DNA of 7,177 bases. Source: Nitrospinaceae bacterium. GTDB lineage: Bacteria; Nitrospinota; Nitrospinia; Nitrospinales; VA-1. The translations under genes were made by a program, and so were the position numbers. Each line of letters opens with the position of its first letter. Within the stretch, counting starts at the first letter, position 1. The notes under the pieces were generated by a model. The model did not search any database. It was not told where the DNA came from and saw only the letters and a list, made by a program, of their open reading frames with translations. Shown here piece by piece: positions 1 to 6,178 of the stretch. The DNA lies in contig JAJDBA010000219.1 of assembly GCA_029261675.1 (NCBI GenBank), positions 1-7,177 on the forward strand. Reading direction: 5' to 3'.

Positions 1-107
1 GTACAGCGGAAATTACAACGGTCGGTGACCGAAATACGCAGATTAACAATGGTTCTACCCATTCCATCAATGAGCTTCGGTCGCGATGTTTCGGATGTTG
101 GAGTCAT
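1..107 (-). CDS. moaA: GTP 3',8-cyclase MoaA, N-terminal fragment (runs off left edge)
   Basis: This is the first 35 codons of a minus-strand gene, starting at the ATG complementary to 105-107; the rest lies beyond the left edge. MoaA is the radical-SAM enzyme that starts molybdenum cofactor synthesis by rearranging GTP to 3',8-cyclo-GTP. The sequence shows a short N-terminal tail, then LIDGMGRTIVNLRISVTDRC at residues 12-31, which is characteristic of the family. The first two cysteines of the CxxxCxxC cluster motif are C31 and C35, and the third would fall just past the edge. The start is supported by GAAGG (complement of 116-120) 8 bases upstream. The gene is divergent from the suf operon. 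The assignment rests on only 35 residues, but they are highly diagnostic. Confidence 0.87.
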   Translation of the reverse strand, partial: MTPTSETSRPKLIDGMGRTIVNLRISVTDRCNFRC

Positions 108-190
108 AGTTTAAGCCTTCAGCCGTTGGTGATTCCTGTTATTTTAGTCCTTCGTTATAGAGCACCATTTATCATTGTAAGTATGCCTAA

Positions 191-220
191 ATTATAGCTT
201 TTTTATTCTGAGAATGTATA
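191..220 (-). promoter_or_regulatory. Candidate sigma-70-type promoter for moaA
   Basis: On the minus strand a perfect TATAAT (complement of 191-196) lies 18 bases downstream of TATACA (complement of 215-220), which matches 4 of 6 bases of TTGACA. It would start transcription about 75 bases before the moaA start codon. A second, overlapping possibility is TTGACC (complement of 235-240) with TACATT (complement of 213-218) and a 16-base spacer. This is inferred from consensus only. Confidence 0.4.
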
Positions 221-227
221 GAAATTG

Positions 228-241
228 TTTGAACGGTCAAA
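228..241. promoter_or_regulatory. Short palindrome TTTGA-N4-TCAAA, possible operator
   Basis: TTTGA at 228-232 and TCAAA at 237-241 form a 5+4+5 palindrome around ACGG. It overlaps the alternative moaA -35 element (235-240), where a DNA-binding protein could act. It resembles an FNR-type site, but the spacing between TTGA and TCAA is 4 bases rather than 6, so I do not assign a regulator. A palindrome this short could arise by chance. Confidence 0.2.
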
Positions 242-286
242 TTGCCCCGAATGTATCCTGATCGAATGTAGATCCCGTTTTTGCTA

Positions 287-330
287 ATTTCCCACCTTGT
301 TGGATGAATTGTTATAAAAAGGTGGGAAAT
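287..330. repeat. Perfect 12-bp inverted repeat in the divergent intergenic region
   Basis: ATTTCCCACCTT at 287-298 is the exact reverse complement of AAGGTGGGAAAT at 319-330, separated by 20 bases. Pairing stops at A286/A331 on the outside and G299/A318 on the inside. Neither strand has a T-tract after the stem, so it is not a typical intrinsic terminator. It lies between the candidate moaA promoter and the candidate suf promoter. It could be a paired operator for a dimeric regulator, a structured RNA element, or the relic of a small inverted-repeat element. The sequence does not decide among these. Confidence 0.75.
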
Positions 331-364
331 AAAAGAACTTTCAGGCACCGATAGCATCTAAAAA

Positions 365-394
365 TTGTAGCAAGAGGGTAATTTGATATATAAT
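365..394 (+). promoter_or_regulatory. Candidate sigma-70-type promoter of the suf operon
   Basis: A perfect TATAAT at 389-394 lies 18 bases downstream of TTGTAG at 365-370, a poor -35 match that keeps the TTG. Transcription would start near 401, giving a leader of roughly 67 bases. The weak -35 suggests a modest or activator-assisted promoter, but that is inference. Confidence 0.45.
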
Positions 395-454
395 TATGAG
401 TACATTCAATATCTGGATGTTTTCTATTTCGAAGTACTTTAATCGTTAATATAT

Positions 455-459
455 AAGGA
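455..459 (+). promoter_or_regulatory. Ribosome-binding site for the GTG-started NifU/Nfu gene
   Basis: AAGGA lies 8 bases before the GTG at 468-470. It supports this non-ATG start over the first internal ATG, at codon 35. Alignment to IscU also needs the residues between the GTG and codon 35. Confidence 0.7.
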
Positions 460-467
460 TTTATATT

Positions 468-1208
468 GTGACCGTTGCCGAAGAAAAATTTTCTGCAAAG
501 TTTGAGGAAGTGGCTGCAAATATCAAACATCGCGGTGCATATTACCTGGAGGATGCTAAGGAAAAAGGCATGGCTCTGGTCGAAGCTAAGTTCAAAGATA
601 CCAAGTTGTACTGGCTGGCAGATATGAAGGAAGATCGCATTTTCAGCGCGCGATTTTTTGCCTATGGCGGAAAAGTGTCATTGGTAATTGGAGAAACTCT
701 GTGCTCTATGGTGGAGGGGCTTACTATCGATGAGGCGTGTTCGCTTTTGAGGGACGATGTGGAAGCGACACTCCGAGACAGTCCGGATGTGGCATCTGTT
801 CCCGAGTCGAAACAAAAAGCATTTGATACCATTGAGGAACTGCTGAAAGCGGTAAAAGACCAGTACCCAGCAGCGAAGGGAGTTGCCCTAGCCAGCGCAT
901 CCATCAAAAAAGAGGATTTCAAGTCAACCACCGAATTGAATATGGTTGCCCAGGCGTGGCTAGGGTTGACTCTGGAAGAGCAAAAAGAACAGATAGAGTT
1001 GGTTCTGGATGAACATATTCGCCCTGCACTTATGAACGATGGCGGTAATGTCCAATTACTGGATGTGACCGATGGTGAGAAAGTGTTGGTTCAATATCAA
1101 GGTGCCTGCGGCAGTTGCGGGTCTTCCCTTGGAGCGACTTTGTCCTTTATGGAATCAACATTACGCAAACATATTTACAACGAGATTAACGTTGTTCCAC
1201 AGGTATAA
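468..1208 (+). CDS. NifU-family protein: cysteine-less IscU-like domain fused to an Nfu domain
   Basis: A 246-residue cytoplasmic protein, the first gene of the suf operon, with a GTG start. Residues about 30-130 resemble the IscU/NifU-N fold: an ARFFAYGG stretch (61-68) matches the IscU ARFxxYGCG region, and EGLTIDEA (83-90) matches its KGxxxDEA helix. D44 appears to keep the conserved aspartate of IscU's CGD, but that motif's cysteine is replaced by F/K. The YGCG cysteine is replaced by glycine (G68), and no HCS motif is present. C79 and C91 do not fall at scaffold positions. Residues about 170-246 are a complete Nfu domain with RPALMNDGGNVQLLDV and a CGSC motif (C214, C217), which in this family binds a [4Fe-4S] cluster between two subunits. 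The likely role is cluster carriage from SufBCD to client enzymes, with the front domain as a docking or structural module. It ends 14 bases before sufB. Confidence 0.85.
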   Translation: MTVAEEKFSAKFEEVAANIKHRGAYYLEDAKEKGMALVEAKFKDTKLYWLADMKEDRIFSARFFAYGGKVSLVIGETLCSMVEGLTIDEACSLLRDDVEATLRDSPDVASVPESKQKAFDTIEELLKAVKDQYPAAKGVALASASIKKEDFKSTTELNMVAQAWLGLTLEEQKEQIELVLDEHIRPALMNDGGNVQLLDVTDGEKVLVQYQGACGSCGSSLGATLSFMESTLRKHIYNEINVVPQV

Positions 1209-1222
1209 CCTGGAGAAATAAA

Positions 1223-2674
1223 ATGAGTGACGAACAAAATTCCGTCTCCGATTTGCTGGAAGACAACCAATATAAATATGGGTTCACGACAGATGTAGAA
1301 TCTGACACCTTTGCCAAGGGTCTCAATGAAGATGTTGTGCGTGCTATTTCAAAAAAGAAAAATGAGCCTGAGTTCATGCTCAATTTTCGTCTCAAAGCGT
1401 ACGCGAAATGGAAAACCATGAAAGAGCCGGCGTGGCCGAATGTGCATTACCCGTCTATCGACTTTCAGGATATTTCCTACTACTCCGCTCCAAAGAAAAA
1501 GAAGGTGCTGGAAAGTCTGGATGAAGTTGACCCGGAAGTCATGCGCACGTTTGAAAAGCTGGGGATACCTCTCGATGAACAAAAAAAACTAGCTAACGTA
1601 GCTGTTGATGCTGTTTTTGATAGTGTCAGTGTTGCCACCACCCATAAGAAAAAATTGATGGAGCAGGGAATCATTTTTTGCCCCATTTCAGAAGCACTTC
1701 AGGATTACCCTGAGTTGGTTGAGGAGTATCTCGGTACGGTTGTTCCGGTGGGTGATAATTATTATGCCGCTCTCAATAGTGCAGTATTCACCGATGGTTC
1801 GTTCGTCTATATCCCACCAGACACCATTAGTCCAATGGAAATTTCTACCTATTTCCGTATTAACACCGAAGAAACGGGGCAATTCGAGCGTACGCTCATT
1901 ATCTGCGCTGAAAACAGTTATGTGTCTTATCTGGAAGGGTGTACCGCTCCGCAATTTGACACCAACCAATTGCACGCAGCGGTTGTGGAATTGGTAACCA
2001 TGGATAATGCTGAAATTAAATACAGCACCGTGCAAAACTGGTACGCAGGAGATAAAGAAACGGGTAAAGGCGGAATTTATAATTTCGTGACGAAACGTGG
2101 GAAATGTGCAGGTGAGAATTCTAAGATTTCGTGGACTCAAGTTGAAACCGGATCTGCAATTACTTGGAAATATCCCAGTTGTATTTTGCAGGGAGACAAT
2201 TCCAGCGGTGAGTTTTATTCTGTCGCCCTCACCAATGGACATATGCAGGCTGACACCGGAACCAAAATGATCCACATTGGTAAAAATACGCGTTCCAGCA
2301 TTATATCCAAGGGCATTTCGGCAGACCAATCCAGTAACAGTTACCGAGGCCAGGTGAAAATTGGTAAAAACGCAACCAACGCAAGAAACTACAGCCAGTG
2401 CGACAGTATGTTGGTAGGCGACAAAAGCAGCGCACATACCTTCCCTTATATAGAAACAGCCAATAGCTCGGTACAGGTAGAACATGAAGCAGCGACCTCA
2501 AAAATCAGTGAGGATCAGTTGTTCTATTTCGAGTCAAGGGGGATTTCCAGAGAAAATGCAATCGAAGCTGTCATCAGTGGATTCTGCAAAGATGTTTTCA
2601 AGCAGTTACCTATGGAATTCGCTGTTGAAGCGCAGAAACTGTTGACTCTGAAACTGGAAGACAGTGTAGGCTAA
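1223..2674 (+). CDS. sufB: Fe-S cluster scaffold protein SufB
   Basis: A 483-residue cytoplasmic protein of normal SufB length. It is the core scaffold of the SufB-SufC2-SufD complex, on which sulfur and iron are assembled into a cluster. The central beta-helix carries SWTQVETGSAITWKYPSC and GEFYSVALTNGH, both strongly conserved in SufB. Near the C-terminus are SQCDSMLVG with C393, matching the E. coli sulfur-accepting/cluster cysteine C405, and EHEAATS with H421 and E422, matching the E. coli H433/E434 region. The end, GFCKDVFKQLPMEFAVEAQK, is the SufC-binding region. The ATG is preceded by GGAG at 1212-1215, 7 bases away. It ends with tandem TAA stops. A 149-base gap with a terminator-like hairpin separates it from sufC, the longest gap in the operon. 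Confidence 0.98.
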   Translation: MSDEQNSVSDLLEDNQYKYGFTTDVESDTFAKGLNEDVVRAISKKKNEPEFMLNFRLKAYAKWKTMKEPAWPNVHYPSIDFQDISYYSAPKKKKVLESLDEVDPEVMRTFEKLGIPLDEQKKLANVAVDAVFDSVSVATTHKKKLMEQGIIFCPISEALQDYPELVEEYLGTVVPVGDNYYAALNSAVFTDGSFVYIPPDTISPMEISTYFRINTEETGQFERTLIICAENSYVSYLEGCTAPQFDTNQLHAAVVELVTMDNAEIKYSTVQNWYAGDKETGKGGIYNFVTKRGKCAGENSKISWTQVETGSAITWKYPSCILQGDNSSGEFYSVALTNGHMQADTGTKMIHIGKNTRSSIISKGISADQSSNSYRGQVKIGKNATNARNYSQCDSMLVGDKSSAHTFPYIETANSSVQVEHEAATSKISEDQLFYFESRGISRENAIEAVISGFCKDVFKQLPMEFAVEAQKLLTLKLEDSVG

Positions 2675-2716
2675 TAAGGCTATCGCTTTGAAGGAATTTT
2701 ATAAGCAAAGTTCAGG

Positions 2717-2739
2717 TTAAGCTTGAGTAAAAAGCTTAA
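2717..2739 (+). repeat. AT-rich 8-bp inverted repeat in the sufB-sufC gap
   Basis: TTAAGCTT at 2717-2724 pairs exactly with AAGCTTAA at 2732-2739 across a 7-base loop. A smaller stem, TTCTG/CAGAA at 2748-2752 and 2756-2760 with a 3-base loop, follows just before the terminator-like hairpin. These could fold in the transcript as part of a leader or 3' untranslated structure. AT-rich stems of this length are weak evidence on their own. Confidence 0.5.
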
Positions 2740-2776
2740 TGATTAAGTTCTGCTTCAGAAAAATAGACCAATACCC

Positions 2777-2798
2777 ACCGGGCGTGGCCCGGTTTTTT
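2777..2798 (+). terminator. Intrinsic-terminator-like hairpin between sufB and sufC
   Basis: ACCGGGC (2777-2783) pairs perfectly with GCCCGGT (2787-2793) around a GTG loop, giving a 7-bp stem with six G-C pairs. The six bases 2793-2798 are all T, so a T-tract follows the stem directly. This is a standard Rho-independent terminator shape, yet it lies inside the operon 25 bases before sufC. I found no good promoter between it and sufC, so sufC-sufU expression should depend on read-through. Partial termination that sets SufB excess, or a regulated attenuator, are possible. A 4-bp alternative stem (2775-2778 with 2784-2787) excludes the terminator stem but is weaker. Confidence 0.75.
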
Positions 2799-2823
2799 AT
2801 TTGTTAATTGAGGAATTGATTGA

Positions 2824-3570
2824 ATGCTTGAAATTAAAGATTTGCATGCAGGGGTTGATGGGAGTGAAATTATAAAAGGAATTTCTCTTTCCGTAAATAA
2901 GGGCGAAATTCACGCCATAATGGGACCAAACGGGTCGGGTAAAAGCACGTTGGCTAAAATCCTTTCAGGGCATCCGGCTTACGAAACTACCGCTGGGAAA
3001 GTAACATTTGATGCCAAAGATCTCTTAGAAATGGATGCGGAAGAAAGATCGATTGCGGGTGTCTTTATGGGATTTCAATATCCGGTCGAGGTTCCGGGAG
3101 TGAACAACGCAGAGTTTTTGCGAATGGCCCACAATGCAAGACGGGTCAGTGCCGGAGAAGAAGAAATCGATCCGCTTGATTTTGATGAGCTCCTTTCCGA
3201 GAAAATGAAAACGCTTGGAATGGAAAAAAAATATAAAGAGAGAAACCTCAATGATGGCTTTTCAGGTGGCGAAAAAAAGAAGAATGAGATTTTGCAAATG
3301 GCCATTCTCGAACCCAAGTTAGCCATTTTAGATGAAACGGATTCTGGGCTGGATATTGATGCGCTTCGAATTGTTTCTGAAGGGGTCAATAAGCTACGCA
3401 ACAACAACAATGCACTTATTCTGATAACTCATTACCAGCGTTTATTGGATTATATCAAACCTGATTTTGTCCATGTCTTAAGTAAGGGGAAGATCATTAA
3501 ATCGGGCGATAAATCATTGGCTCTAGAACTTGAATCCCAGGGATACGACTGGATAACCCCGGTAAACTAA
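2824..3570 (+). CDS. sufC: Fe-S assembly ATPase SufC
   Basis: A 248-residue ABC-type ATPase, normal length for SufC. It is a soluble subunit that binds SufB and SufD and drives the conformational change needed for cluster formation; it is not a transporter. Walker A is GPNGSGKST (34-42, K40). The Q-loop is GFQYPVEVPGV with Q85. The ABC signature is GFSGGEKKKNE (145-155), Walker B is LAILDETDSGLD (166-177) with catalytic E171, and the H-loop is ITHYQR with H203. GFSGGEKK, ETDSGLDIDAL and THYQR separate SufC from ordinary ABC transporters. The ATG has GAGGA at 2810-2814, 9 bases upstream. sufD begins 7 bases after the stop. Confidence 0.98.
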   Translation: MLEIKDLHAGVDGSEIIKGISLSVNKGEIHAIMGPNGSGKSTLAKILSGHPAYETTAGKVTFDAKDLLEMDAEERSIAGVFMGFQYPVEVPGVNNAEFLRMAHNARRVSAGEEEIDPLDFDELLSEKMKTLGMEKKYKERNLNDGFSGGEKKKNEILQMAILEPKLAILDETDSGLDIDALRIVSEGVNKLRNNNNALILITHYQRLLDYIKPDFVHVLSKGKIIKSGDKSLALELESQGYDWITPVN

Positions 3571-3577
3571 GGTTAAT

Positions 3578-4882
3578 ATGTCCGATACACTTGAAAAACT
3601 AACAGAAGAAACAGCCTTTCTTGATCTTCACAAAAACTTTGTAGAAGAAAATAAGCCGAACTCTGCTTTGTCGGCAATCCATGAGTCGGCTTTGAGCCGA
3701 TTTGAAGTACTGGGTTTTCCGCATTCAAAGCACGAAATGTATACCTATGTGAACACGAAGAAATTGGCCGCCACTGCATTTGCGGTTTCTAGTCCTTCTG
3801 AGAAAATTGATCTAATAGACAAGCATATTTATTCGGGCTGTGAAAACAGTTGTCTGGTTTTTGTCAACGGTGTGCTTGACCAGACTCTTTCCAGATTGCA
3901 GGCGATAGAATCATCGGTGAAAATCTCCTCTCTCGAAGAAAAGGACGATGTCGATACTCTGTTGGTGTCCCTTGAGAATGAGAACGATGTGTTTGCTTGT
4001 CTGGCAAATGCTTTTTGTGCCGATGTAACGGTTGTGGAGATTCCTGATAAAGGTCAAGTGGCGGTTCCTATTCAAGTTTTGTTTGTTTCTACGGGAGACA
4101 CCTCTCGACCTGAAATGCATTCCCCACGATTGCTATGGAAGGTTGGAAAACTTGCCGAAGTAAAAGTGATTGAAAAGTTTGTAGGGATGCAAGAAGGTTA
4201 TTTCACCAATATGGTCCAAGACTGGAAAGTGGCAGAAGGAGCCGGAGTGATTTTGACGCAGGTGCAGTCTGATCCCTTCGGTGCGTGGAATTTCCAAAAA
4301 ACCCGTGTGCATATTAAACGTAATGCTAGGTTCCACTCTGCCAATGCTTCTTCAGGGTCGGTTCTCGTGCACAATCATTTTGAAGTGCGACTCGAAGAAG
4401 AGGGAGCCGAAGTGATTCTAAATGGTGTTAGCGTGCTCAAAGGTAAAGAGCAGGTGCATAACTTTATTCGCATTCATCACGAAGCACCGCAATGCATCAG
4501 CCATCAACATTTTAAAAATGTGATCAACGATGAAGGTCGTTCAAGTTTTGATGGTACGGTCATCGTTAATCAGGGCGCGCAATTGACTAACGCGAATCAG
4601 TTGATCAATAACCTGATGCTGTCTGATGATTGTCACGCAGATAACAAACCCAATCTCATGATTTTTGCCGATGACGTTAAGTGTGCCCATGGTGCGACCA
4701 TCGGGCAAATCGACGAAGAACAACTGTTCTATCTGCAAACACGAGGATTGTCGAAAAAGTTCGCTAAAGAGCTTCTTACTCGAAGTTTTGCTGAAAGCAT
4801 TGTTCAGACTATTCAATTTCCTGAAGTCGTGAAAGAGTTAAACAATACGTTGCTCAAAAAATTAGAGGTTGAAAATGTCTGA
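3578..4882 (+). CDS. sufD: Fe-S cluster assembly protein SufD
   Basis: A 434-residue SufB paralogue of normal length that completes the SufBC2D scaffold complex and is linked to iron entry. The helical N-terminus includes GFPHSKHEMYTYVN, a variant of the family's usual FPxxxxEeWkYT motif. The C-terminal core has DNKPNLMIFADDVKCAHGAT with C369 and H371, the latter matching E. coli H360 in the SufB-SufD cluster-building site. IDEEQLFYLQTRGLSKKFAK follows and is the SufC-contact region. The ribosome-binding site AAGG (3569-3572) overlaps the sufC stop codon, so translation is probably coupled. The last 8 bases overlap the start of sufS. Confidence 0.97.
   Translation: MSDTLEKLTEETAFLDLHKNFVEENKPNSALSAIHESALSRFEVLGFPHSKHEMYTYVNTKKLAATAFAVSSPSEKIDLIDKHIYSGCENSCLVFVNGVLDQTLSRLQAIESSVKISSLEEKDDVDTLLVSLENENDVFACLANAFCADVTVVEIPDKGQVAVPIQVLFVSTGDTSRPEMHSPRLLWKVGKLAEVKVIEKFVGMQEGYFTNMVQDWKVAEGAGVILTQVQSDPFGAWNFQKTRVHIKRNARFHSANASSGSVLVHNHFEVRLEEEGAEVILNGVSVLKGKEQVHNFIRIHHEAPQCISHQHFKNVINDEGRSSFDGTVIVNQGAQLTNANQLINNLMLSDDCHADNKPNLMIFADDVKCAHGATIGQIDEEQLFYLQTRGLSKKFAKELLTRSFAESIVQTIQFPEVVKELNNTLLKKLEVENV
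4864..4868 (+). promoter_or_regulatory. Ribosome-binding site deciding the sufS start
   Basis: AGAGG lies 6 bases before the ATG at 4875 but touches the in-frame TTG at 4869. It therefore favours ATG 4875 and a protein beginning MSDSNTAV. The site lies within the end of sufD, consistent with translational coupling. Confidence 0.7.
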
Positions 4883-6152
4883 TTCCAATACGGCTGTAAC
4901 AGGTAATGCTGTTTTTGATGTCGAAAAAATTCGCAAGGATTTTCCCATTCTGTCTCAAACCGTGCGTGGAAAACCTTTAATCTATCTCGATAACGGTGCT
5001 ACTACGCACAAACCGCAGCGGGTGATCGATCGCGTGAGTCAATTCGATGCAGAAGAATATGGCACAGTACGACGTGGAGCTTATAAATTATGTGAAAACG
5101 CCACTCAGCTCTACGAAGATGCTAGAAAAAAAATGGCCGATTTTATGGGCGCGGAAAAACCCGGTGAAATTGTTTTTACCAGCGGAACCACGCAGGCCAT
5201 CAATCTGGTGGCACATAGTTTTGGCAAACGTTTTATCAATAAAGATGACGAGATTATCATTTCTAATATCGAGCATCATGCCAACACGGTACCTTGGCAG
5301 GTTCTTTGTGAAGAGCGCGGTGCGAAACTCAAAGTTATTCCCGTTGACGATACGGGTGAACTGGTTATGGAAGAATATGAAAAACTGCTTTCAAGTAAGA
5401 CGCGTATGGTGGCAGTCAATCATGTCTCAAACGCATTGGGCACAATCAATCCCGTAAAAGAAATCACCGAAAAAGCGCATGCGGTCGGAGCAAAGGTATT
5501 AATAGATGGTGCACAAAGTACGCCGCATATGAAACTGAATGTTCAGGAAATTGGTTGTGACTTCTACACATTTTCCGGGCATAAGATGTATGCGCCCAGC
5601 GGCATTGGTGGCGTTTACGGTAAAATGGATCTCTGGGAAGAGATGCCGCCTTATGTAACAGGGGGCGATATGATTTTACAGGTCACGCTCGAAAAAACCA
5701 CCTACGCAAAACCTCCTGCAAGGTTTGAAGCAGGCACACCGCCTATCACTCAAGTGATTGGTTTAGGGGAAGCCATTGATTATCTCAATGAAATTGGAAT
5801 GGACAATATTGCCGCTTACGAAAACAGTTTGCTCGAATATGGCACCGCATTGTTAAACGATATTGAAGGCGTACGCATCATCGGTAATGCCCGCGAAAAA
5901 GCCAGCCTCATTTCTTTTCATATAGAAGGGGAGAACCCCAATGACGGACATCCGCATGATGTCGTGAGTTGGTTGGATCAGGATGGCATCGCCTGCCGAG
6001 GCGGTCATCACTGCGCGCAACCCACAATGATTCGCTATGGCCTGCCTGCTACCACTAGGGCTTCGATGGCGTTTTACAATAAAACCGAGGAGCTGGATGC
6101 CTTGGCAGAGAGCCTTAGAAAGGGTTTCCCTTATGGCTTTGTGGTTTTATGA
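4875..6152 (+). CDS. sufS: Cysteine desulfurase SufS
   Basis: A 425-residue PLP-dependent, class-V-fold cysteine desulfurase of the SufS (group II) type. It converts L-cysteine to alanine and holds the sulfur as a persulfide for transfer. Visible active-site residues are IEHHANTVPWQ with H134 stacking on PLP, IDGAQ with D211 and Q214, the PLP lysine K237 in FSGHKMYAPSG, and RGGHHCAQP with R375 and catalytic C380. The first four are offset by 11 from their E. coli SufS counterparts. The short RGGHHCA loop, rather than the longer IscS loop, fits a desulfurase that needs a partner sulfur acceptor, here SufU. The start overlaps sufD by 8 bases; an alternative TTG at 4869 would add two residues. 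sufU follows after 26 bases. Confidence 0.98.
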   Translation: MSDSNTAVTGNAVFDVEKIRKDFPILSQTVRGKPLIYLDNGATTHKPQRVIDRVSQFDAEEYGTVRRGAYKLCENATQLYEDARKKMADFMGAEKPGEIVFTSGTTQAINLVAHSFGKRFINKDDEIIISNIEHHANTVPWQVLCEERGAKLKVIPVDDTGELVMEEYEKLLSSKTRMVAVNHVSNALGTINPVKEITEKAHAVGAKVLIDGAQSTPHMKLNVQEIGCDFYTFSGHKMYAPSGIGGVYGKMDLWEEMPPYVTGGDMILQVTLEKTTYAKPPARFEAGTPPITQVIGLGEAIDYLNEIGMDNIAAYENSLLEYGTALLNDIEGVRIIGNAREKASLISFHIEGENPNDGHPHDVVSWLDQDGIACRGGHHCAQPTMIRYGLPATTRASMAFYNKTEELDALAESLRKGFPYGFVVL

Positions 6153-6178
6153 TGATTTATTGATAAAAGAATTTTCCC

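Larger units (their letters stand above)
108..467. other. 360-base divergent intergenic region between moaA and the suf operon
   Basis: This AT-rich region has no convincing gene on either strand. It holds the moaA ribosome-binding site and candidate promoter (191-220), a short palindrome (228-241), the perfect 12-bp inverted repeat (287-330), a candidate suf promoter (365-394), and the ribosome-binding site of the first suf gene (455-459). I could not recognise an IscR, SufR or Fur operator, or a molybdenum-cofactor riboswitch. Confidence 0.7.

Noticed and set aside
108..230. Molybdenum-cofactor riboswitch in the moaA leader
   Set aside because: The candidate promoter leaves a leader of only about 75 bases, and I see no set of paired elements resembling the known motif.
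287..330. Inverted repeat as an intrinsic terminator
   Set aside because: The stem is good, but no T-tract follows on either strand, and the flanking genes diverge, so no transcript needs to end here.
399..438. AGTAC/GTACT inverted repeat before the first suf gene, and GATAT/ATATC (385-413)
   Set aside because: The arms are only 5 bases, far apart and AT-rich; this is expected by chance.
312..530. 72-codon minus-strand open frame across the suf promoter region
   Set aside because: It overlaps the start of the NifU/Nfu gene and the candidate promoter, has no recognisable motif, and its translation is rich in residues expected from AT-rich noncoding sequence.
1688..2485. 265-codon open frame on the minus strand, antisense to sufB
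   Set aside because: It lies wholly within sufB, whose product is unmistakable. Its translation matches no family I recognise, and long antisense frames are common opposite strongly biased coding sequence.
2688..2716. A separate sufC promoter in the sufB-sufC gap
   Set aside because: TATAAG (2700-2705) and TTGAAG (2688-2693) exist, but neither has a partner element at proper spacing, and both lie upstream of the terminator-like hairpin.
4869..4874. TTG at 4869 as the sufS start
   Set aside because: The ribosome-binding site at 4864-4868 would directly touch it, while ATG 4875 has proper 6-base spacing and a typical N-terminus.
5047..5457. 136-codon + strand open frame inside sufS
   Set aside because: It is an out-of-frame shadow of sufS, which carries all catalytic residues in the main frame; its translation shows no recognisable motif.
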